15,313 nucleotides of DNA from Planctomycetota bacterium. Its GTDB lineage: Bacteria; Planctomycetota; Phycisphaerae; Sedimentisphaerales; Anaerobacaceae. The position numbers were made by a program, and so were the translations under genes. Positions 7,756 to 12,952 of this stretch are shown here, in pieces (position 1 is the first letter of the stretch; every line of letters starts with the position of its first letter). The stretch lies in assembly GCA_017885385.1 (NCBI GenBank), contig JAFNGF010000190.1, forward strand, positions 1 to 15,313, read 5' to 3'. The notes below the pieces were generated by a model. The model ran no database searches and was not told where the DNA came from. It saw only the letters and a program-made list of their open reading frames with translations.

Positions 7756-7786
7756 TTTGTTACAAACCTCCAAAATCGGTAACAAA
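7756..7786. promoter_or_regulatory. Perfect inverted repeat, candidate activator binding site
   Basis: TTTGTTAC (7756-7763) and GTAACAAA (7779-7786) are exact reverse complements separated by 15 bases. The left arm also sits in the smaller palindrome TTTGTTACAAA. The site lies 114-144 bases upstream of the sigma-54 promoter at 7900, the usual distance for enhancer-type sites. It also lies 70-100 bases upstream of the NifA-like gene on the other strand. It does not match the classical NifA site TGT-N10-ACA, so the binding protein is an inference. Confidence 0.45.
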
Positions 7787-7819
7787 TATGCAACCCATCG
7801 CGGCGGCCCTACAAATATG
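7782..7819. repeat. Direct repeat ACAAATATG in the divergent regulatory region
   Basis: ACAAATATG occurs at 7782-7790 and 7811-7819, starting 29 bases apart (nearly three helical turns). The copies are followed by CAAC and TTGC respectively. The first copy overlaps the right arm of the inverted repeat. They could be extra half-sites for the same regulator. Confidence 0.3.
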
Positions 7820-7899
7820 TTGCGTTCTGCCTGTCAACCGCCTTATTGAAATCGTGATATGTCCTTACTAACAAAGGACTTGCATGTTTCAGCCGCTTT

Positions 7900-7914
7900 T
7901 GGCACGGACTTTGC
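7900..7914 (+). promoter_or_regulatory. Sigma-54 (-24/-12) promoter
   Basis: TGGCAC-GGACT-TTGC matches the sigma-54 consensus TGGCAC-N5-TTGC exactly, with the invariant GG and GC at correct spacing. It points at the FMN-type glutamate synthase gene, with an expected transcript start near 7926 and a leader of about 125 bases. The NifA-like activator gene diverges from the same intergenic region, and a candidate upstream binding site is present. This is the strongest regulatory site in the window. Confidence 0.85.
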
Positions 7915-8050
7915 GACCCCTTATACAGTTAAAGGCCTTTTCGGACATAGGTAAGTAGAGTTGTAATTTCGAACGATACCGCCGCGTAAAAAATACGGTT
8001 AGCGGCTATACCGGAAGTTTTTTAGTCGGATACTTTAAGGAGTCGTAGAA

Positions 8051-9649
8051 ATGAACTTGCAACGACCAAACGCCAACGAATGTACGCAGACAGTGAATCG
8101 CTCACGAAACGTTTCGCCAGTCTCGGGAATCTGTACCCGCTGCATTGACGGTTGTCGCGGCAACTGTGAGATTTTCAAGTCTTCGTTCCGCGGCCGAGAG
8201 GTGATCTACCCAGGCCCGTTCGGCACTCTTACTGCAGGTGGTGACAAGGACTACCCAATAGACTATTCGCACCTCAATATACAGGGCTATGCGCTGGGTG
8301 CAAAAGGCCTTCCCGAAGGCCAAAACGGTACCCCGGACAACACACTATTTCCAATGGTTGACACCGAGACCAAGTATGGCTGTGGAACAAAAGTTAAGAT
8401 GCGCGTGCCTGTGTTCACAGGTGCGTTAGGCTCGACGGATGTTGCCCGCAAGAACTGGGAGCATTTTGCTGCCGGTGCAGCTATATCCGGCATTACCATT
8501 GTTTGTGGTGAAAATGTATGCGGTATCGACCCGGAATTGGAACTGGATTCAAAAGGCAAGATTAAAAAAGCACCAAATATGGCCCAACGGGTTGAACAAT
8601 ACCGCAGATGGTATGAGGACTATGGCGATTTGATAGTGCAGATGAATGTAGAAGATACCCGTTTAGGTGTAGCGGAATATGTTATTGAAAAGCTCGGCGT
8701 TGAAACTATTGAGCTTAAATGGGGACAGGGCGCAAAATGCATTGGCGGCGAGATTCAGGTTGATTCACTTGAGCGGGCCCTTGAATTGCAAAAAAGGGGC
8801 TATCTGGTTACTCCTGACCCATCCGTCGAAGCCCACCAAAAGGCCTTCAAAGAAGGTGCCTTAAAGCACTTTGAAAGACACTCGCGTCTGGGCTTTATCG
8901 ACCAAAAAGGTTTCATGAAAGAAGTTGAACGGATTCGAAAGCTCGGTGCCAAGCGCGTGACACTCAAGACCGGTGCCTACCCGATGCGAGAGTTAGCAAT
9001 GGCCATTAGATGGTCGTCTGATGCCAAACTGGACTTATTAACCATCGATGGCACACCAGGCGGGACGGGTATGAGCCCTTGGCGCATGATGGAGGAATGG
9101 GGCATTCCGACCTTCTATCTGCAATCGATGACCTACCAGTTGTGCCAGAAGTTAGCAGCCAAAGGTGCCTTTGTACCGGATATCGCTATGGCTGGTGGTT
9201 GCAGCACCGAAGACCATATCTTCAAGATACTGGCGATGGGTGCCCCCTATGTTAAGGCCGTTTGTATGGGCCGGGCTTTGATGATTCCCGGTATGGTCGC
9301 CAAGAATATCGGATTATGGCTGGAGGAAGGTGCGAACGCCCTGCCCAAAACCGTCAGTGACTTTGGCTCAAAGGTTGAGGAGATTTTTGTTTGCTATGAG
9401 GACCTCGTTGCTAAATACGGCAGGGACACCGTTAAGGAAATGCCGCTCGGGGCAATAGGCCTGTACACGTTTGTTGACAAGCTCAAAGTTGGCCTGCAGC
9501 AATTCATGGCGGGCAGCAGGAATTTCAAAGTCTGCACAATCAGCAGAGATGATTTGATGGCTCTTACTCCCGAAGCGGCCCAGGTTTCCGGTATCCCCTA
9601 TGTCATGGATGCCTACAGAGAGGAAGCTGAAAAAATCATTAACAGTTAA
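8051..9649 (+). CDS. Stand-alone FMN-domain glutamate synthase family protein
   Basis: This 532-residue protein carries the FMN-binding TIM-barrel of glutamate synthase (COG0069-type), which reduces 2-oxoglutarate plus ammonia to glutamate. It has no glutaminase domain of its own. Key blocks: KWGQGAKCIGGEIQV (223-237), LLTIDGTPGGTGMSPW (329-344) and a probable FMN phosphate-binding region DIAMAGGCSTEDHIF (377-391). Near the N-terminus C28, C31, C35 and C39 form a compact four-cysteine cluster suited to an iron-sulfur or zinc site. I do not see the 3Fe-4S cysteine set of classical GltB. AAGGAG eight bases before ATG supports the start. A sigma-54 promoter lies about 140 bases upstream and a hairpin follows the stop. 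The electron donor and ammonia source are unknown; the neighbouring amt/glnA/gltB genes place it in nitrogen assimilation. Confidence 0.85.
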   Translation: MNLQRPNANECTQTVNRSRNVSPVSGICTRCIDGCRGNCEIFKSSFRGREVIYPGPFGTLTAGGDKDYPIDYSHLNIQGYALGAKGLPEGQNGTPDNTLFPMVDTETKYGCGTKVKMRVPVFTGALGSTDVARKNWEHFAAGAAISGITIVCGENVCGIDPELELDSKGKIKKAPNMAQRVEQYRRWYEDYGDLIVQMNVEDTRLGVAEYVIEKLGVETIELKWGQGAKCIGGEIQVDSLERALELQKRGYLVTPDPSVEAHQKAFKEGALKHFERHSRLGFIDQKGFMKEVERIRKLGAKRVTLKTGAYPMRELAMAIRWSSDAKLDLLTIDGTPGGTGMSPWRMMEEWGIPTFYLQSMTYQLCQKLAAKGAFVPDIAMAGGCSTEDHIFKILAMGAPYVKAVCMGRALMIPGMVAKNIGLWLEEGANALPKTVSDFGSKVEEIFVCYEDLVAKYGRDTVKEMPLGAIGLYTFVDKLKVGLQQFMAGSRNFKVCTISRDDLMALTPEAAQVSGIPYVMDAYREEAEKIINS

Positions 9650-9663
9650 CTCAATGGACTGTT

Positions 9664-9682
9664 GTGCCAGAGTCCCTGGCAC
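9664..9682 (+). terminator. Hairpin after the FMN-type glutamate synthase gene
   Basis: GTGCCAG (9664-9670) and CTGGCAC (9676-9682) form a perfect 7-base-pair stem with a 5-base loop, 15 bases after the stop codon. No T-run follows, so intrinsic termination would be weak. It could instead be an RNA-stability or regulatory element, especially as its right arm is shared with a sigma-54-like -24 element. Confidence 0.4.
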
Positions 9683-9691
9683 GGCGATTAC
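9677..9691 (+). promoter_or_regulatory. Imperfect sigma-54-like promoter upstream of amt
   Basis: TGGCAC-GGCGA-TTAC has a perfect -24 element and correct spacing, but TTAC replaces TTGC, losing the conserved C-position pairing of the -12 GC. It lies about 65-80 bases before the amt start. Sigma-54 control of amt-glnK is common, but this site may be non-functional, because its -24 element overlaps the hairpin at 9664-9682. Confidence 0.3.
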
Positions 9692-9754
9692 ATATCCTAA
9701 TAACCTAAGTATTTACATCACCGTAGAACTTATAGTAGCTAAGAGGTGGGTATT

Positions 9755-11128
9755 ATGCGCACGCGAAAGGGCAACACAAAAAGAGGCGGGACATGGGGAT
9801 CTCGGCTGACCGGGTTTACCCTGGCGACTCTTGCAGGTTCGGTTGGTAGCACGTATGCCTCTGATGGAAACAGCATCGCGAGCGGCGCGGCCAAACACGC
9901 GATTGATACAGGTGACACTGCGTGGGTCCTGACCTGTGCGGCGCTGGTGATGCTTATGACGCCGGGCCTTGCGTTCTTCTATGGCGGGCTGGTCAGACGC
10001 AAAAACGTTTTGGGTGTCCTGATGCAATGCTTCATCATATTAGCCGCGCTGAGCCTGCAATGGGTGCTATTCGGCTACAGTCTTTCTTTTGCACCCGGCA
10101 ACGGTTTTATTGGCTCTCTGAAATGGTTCGGATTAAAAGGTGTTGGGCTTGCGCCGTACCCAGATTACTCATCAACGGTTCCACACCAAGCATTTATGAT
10201 TTTCCAAGGGATGTTTGCGATAATTACGCCCGCTCTGATTATCGGAGCGTTCGCAGAGAGAATGAAGTTTTCCGCATTCTTGGTCTTCACGATTCTTTGG
10301 GCAACATTCGTATACGACCCTGTGGCGCACATGGTGTGGGGAATCGGAGGATGGTTGAGGAATCTTGGCGCACTTGATTTTGCGGGTGGAACGGTGGTTC
10401 ACATTAACGCCGGCATTGCGGCGCTGATTACAGCGATTGTAATCGGCAAGAGAAGGTACTACGACAAACATCCGACCCCGCCGCATAATCTGCCCTTCAG
10501 CGTCCTGGGAGCCGCCATGCTTTGGTTTGGATGGTTCGGGTTCAATGCGGGCAGCGCACTCGGTGCAAACGGCCTGGCCACAAATGCCTTTGTCGTTACC
10601 AACACGGCTGCAGCGGCAGCGGCCCTGTCCTGGGCTCTTCTGGATTGGAGATTCAACGGCAATCCTACGATGCTCGGCACCATCAGCGGCGCCGTAGCAG
10701 GACTTGTGGCCATTACACCGGCAGCAGGGTATGTCGGTGTCGCAGCGGCGATAGTGATTGGACTATTGGCAAGTGTTTTCTGCTATGTCGCGGTTGGGTT
10801 TGTCAAACACAAGCTCGGTTACGATGATTCGCTTGATGCTTTCGGTATTCACGGTATTGGTGGTATATGGGGAGCACTGGCAACAGGACTATTTGCGGCC
10901 AAGGCAATCAACCCTGCCGGTGCGGACGGCTTGCTTTTTGGAAATCCCCGGCAGTTCCTGATACAACTTGCCGCGGTGCTTGTAACGATAGTGTACGCAC
11001 TTGTCATCACTTTCATTATCTACAAGCTGGTTGACGTAGTTATCGGCGTGCGGGTCGTCGAGGAGAAAGAGGCGATGGGGCTTGACCTTACTCAGCACAA
11101 TGAACGTGCTTATACAATGCTGGAATAA
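9755..11128 (+). CDS. amt: Ammonium transporter (Amt/AmtB family)
   Basis: This inner-membrane ammonium channel has 457 residues, a normal size. ATG 9755 is preferred over GTG 9746 because GAGGTG lies six bases upstream. A signal-peptide-like N-terminus (basic MRTRKGNTKR, then a hydrophobic stretch, possible cleavage near TYAS-DGN at 33-39) precedes about eleven membrane segments, as in mature AmtB. Family blocks: TPGLAFFYGGLVRRKNV (69-85), DFAGGTVVHINAG (208-220), FGWFGFNAGSALGANG (258-273) and AFGIHGIGGIWGALATGLFA (362-381). The twin pore histidines correspond to H216 and H366. The C-terminal tail (about 431-457) is the region that docks PII. glnK follows after 20 bases, the classic amt-glnK pair. 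Confidence 0.95.
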   Translation: MRTRKGNTKRGGTWGSRLTGFTLATLAGSVGSTYASDGNSIASGAAKHAIDTGDTAWVLTCAALVMLMTPGLAFFYGGLVRRKNVLGVLMQCFIILAALSLQWVLFGYSLSFAPGNGFIGSLKWFGLKGVGLAPYPDYSSTVPHQAFMIFQGMFAIITPALIIGAFAERMKFSAFLVFTILWATFVYDPVAHMVWGIGGWLRNLGALDFAGGTVVHINAGIAALITAIVIGKRRYYDKHPTPPHNLPFSVLGAAMLWFGWFGFNAGSALGANGLATNAFVVTNTAAAAAALSWALLDWRFNGNPTMLGTISGAVAGLVAITPAAGYVGVAAAIVIGLLASVFCYVAVGFVKHKLGYDDSLDAFGIHGIGGIWGALATGLFAAKAINPAGADGLLFGNPRQFLIQLAAVLVTIVYALVITFIIYKLVDVVIGVRVVEEKEAMGLDLTQHNERAYTMLE

Positions 11129-11148
11129 CTGGTGAAAGGAAATCCGTT

Positions 11149-11490
11149 ATGAAATTGATAATCGCCATAATTCAGCCACATCGACTGGAACAGGTAAAAG
11201 AAGAGCTGTATAAGGCCGAGGTCAATCTGATTACAGTCAACGAGGTGCTGGGACACGGCAGGCAGAAAGGCCTTACAGAGATTTACCGAGGATTCAAAGA
11301 GACCGGAAATCTTCTGAGAAAGATCCGTCTTGAAATCGCGGTCAACGACAACTTTGTTGAGCCAACAATCCGTGCCATTACCGAAGGAGCGAGAACGGGG
11401 CAGATAGGCGATGGGAAAATATTCGTATTGGATTTGCCTGAGTGCATCCGTATCCGGACAGGCGAAAGGGGCGGTCAGGCGATCGGGTGA
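11149..11490 (+). CDS. glnK: Nitrogen regulatory protein PII, GlnK type
   Basis: This 113-residue trimeric signalling protein binds ATP/ADP and 2-oxoglutarate and gates Amt. It starts canonically (MKLIIAIIQPHRLEQVKEEL) and aligns without gaps through G35-H-G-R-Q-K-G41, T43-E-I-Y46-R-G48 and the C-terminal RTGERG. The ligand residues Q39, the glycines of the T-loop and K58 are present. Y46 is conserved, but the uridylylated tyrosine at position 51 is a glutamate (GFKETG, 48-53), so GlnD-type uridylylation is not expected. GAAAGG lies upstream of ATG. It sits between amt and glnA, and its stop codon lies within an inverted repeat (11471-11498). Confidence 0.95.
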   Translation: MKLIIAIIQPHRLEQVKEELYKAEVNLITVNEVLGHGRQKGLTEIYRGFKETGNLLRKIRLEIAVNDNFVEPTIRAITEGARTGQIGDGKIFVLDLPECIRIRTGERGGQAIG

Positions 11491-11498
11491 CTGACCGC
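11471..11498 (+). promoter_or_regulatory. Perfect inverted repeat spanning the glnK stop codon
   Basis: GCGGTCAG (11471-11478) and CTGACCGC (11491-11498) pair over 8 base pairs around a 12-base loop that contains the glnK stop (TGA 11488-11490). No T-run follows and glnA starts 40 bases later. It is more likely an RNA processing or stability hairpin, or a partial attenuator, than a full terminator. Confidence 0.45.
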
Positions 11499-11537
11499 AA
11501 GCCGAATAACAACCCAATTTTTGAAAGGGATCAAGAA

Positions 11538-12950
11538 ATGACACCTAAAGAGTTCTTTGAATTCGCAAAGAAGAACAATGTGAAAATGGTGGACCTGAAA
11601 TTCACGGATTTACTGGGCACGTGGCAACACTGCACGTTCCCACTTGACACCTGGGACGAAAGCACATTTGTTGAGGGCGTTGGTTTTGACGGCTCGTCAA
11701 TTCGCGGATGGCAGGGAATACACGTGTCGGATATGCTGGCTGTACCAGACCCTAATACCACGGTGCTTGACCCATTCTTCAAGGAACCGACTATCAGCGT
11801 GATAGCTAACATTGTTGACCCTGTCACCAAGGACAATTACAGCCGAGACCCGCGATATGTAGCAAGGAAAGGTGAAGCTTATTTGAAAGAAACAGGCATT
11901 GCCGATACCTGCTACGTCGGGCCCGAGCCGGAGTTCTTCATCTTCGACGAGGTCCGCTACGAGCAGAATCAACACACGGGAATGTATAAGATTGATTCTG
12001 TGGAAGGGGCATGGAATACAGCACGCTTTGAGGAGCCGAACTTAGGGTATAAGCCCAGCTTCAAGGGCGGGTATTTCCCGGTAAGCCCGACTGATACATA
12101 TCATGACTTGCGCGGCGAAATGGTAACGGAGATGCAAAAGGTCGGGATTATGGTCGAAGCGCATCACCATGAGGTAGCGACCGCCGGTCAAAGTGAGATT
12201 GATATGAAGTTTACGGAGCTGGTAAAGATGGCCGACCAGTTTATGTGGTATAAATACATCACCAAGAACGTTGCCAAGCGAAACGGCAAGACGGTGACAT
12301 TTATGCCCAAGCCGATCTTTCAAGACAACGGCAGCGGGATGCATACTCACTTTTCATTGTGGAAAAATGGAAAGCCCTTATTTGCAGGCAAAGAATATGC
12401 CGGCCTCAGCGATATTGGCCTGTACTCAATTGGCGGTATTCTCAAACATGCGCCTGCGATTCTGGCCTTTGGCGCCCCGACGACAAACTCCTACCGCCGT
12501 CTGGTGCCCGGTTTTGAAGCGCCGGTGAATCTTGTGATGTCCAAGCGCAACCGTTCAGCAGGCGTACGCATCCCGATGTATTCGGAGAATCCGAAGGCAA
12601 AGCGTCTTGAGTTTCGTTGTCCGGACTGCACTGCGAACGGGTATCTCACGTGGACAGCTATGTTAATGGCAGCAATAGACGGCATCCAGAATAAGATCGA
12701 TCCGGGCGAGCCACTTGACCGGGACATTTATGAGATGACACCTCAAGAGCTGTCCAAGTACCCCAAAACCCCCGGCTCGCTGGCTGAGGCGATTGATGCG
12801 CTGGAGAAAGACCGCAAGTTCCTGCTGGAAGGCGGCGTGCTCACCAATGATGTGATAGAAACCTGGACCAAATGGAAGCGTGAGAAGGAGCTTGACGAGA
12901 TGGCATTGCGCCCGCATCCGTACGAGTTCTATCTGTACTACGACAGCTAA
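11538..12950 (+). CDS. glnA: Glutamine synthetase, type I
   Basis: Dodecameric cytoplasmic enzyme making glutamine from glutamate, ammonia and ATP. The 470-residue length matches bacterial GSI (E. coli about 469). ATG 11538 follows AAGGGA by eight bases; the longer frame from 11442 overlaps glnK and is rejected. Signatures: FDGSSIRGW (50-58), metal-binding PEPEFFIFDEV (129-139) and EAHHHEVATAGQSEID (207-222), the ATP-binding block KPIFQDNGSGMHTHFS (258-273), NRSAGVRIP (338-346) and NPKAKRLEFRCPD (351-363). Y398 in DRDIYEMTPQEL aligns with the adenylylation tyrosine of GSI-beta enzymes, so modification by GlnE is possible. It lies downstream of glnK with a hairpin between, and only two bases before gltB, consistent with one GS-GOGAT operon. 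Confidence 0.97.
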   Translation: MTPKEFFEFAKKNNVKMVDLKFTDLLGTWQHCTFPLDTWDESTFVEGVGFDGSSIRGWQGIHVSDMLAVPDPNTTVLDPFFKEPTISVIANIVDPVTKDNYSRDPRYVARKGEAYLKETGIADTCYVGPEPEFFIFDEVRYEQNQHTGMYKIDSVEGAWNTARFEEPNLGYKPSFKGGYFPVSPTDTYHDLRGEMVTEMQKVGIMVEAHHHEVATAGQSEIDMKFTELVKMADQFMWYKYITKNVAKRNGKTVTFMPKPIFQDNGSGMHTHFSLWKNGKPLFAGKEYAGLSDIGLYSIGGILKHAPAILAFGAPTTNSYRRLVPGFEAPVNLVMSKRNRSAGVRIPMYSENPKAKRLEFRCPDCTANGYLTWTAMLMAAIDGIQNKIDPGEPLDRDIYEMTPQELSKYPKTPGSLAEAIDALEKDRKFLLEGGVLTNDVIETWTKWKREKELDEMALRPHPYEFYLYYDS

Positions 12951-12952
12951 AA

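Noticed and set aside
7756..7786. Classical NifA upstream activator site (TGT-N10-ACA)
   Set aside because: I looked through the intergenic region and found no exact match; only the different TTTGTTAC inverted repeat is present.
9746..9754. GTG start for amt
   Set aside because: It lies within the GAGGTG ribosome binding site of ATG 9755, which has ideal spacing.
11442..11537. N-terminal extension of glutamine synthetase from 11442
   Set aside because: It runs through glnK in another frame and lacks a ribosome binding site; ATG 11538 gives the standard 470-residue enzyme starting where homology starts.
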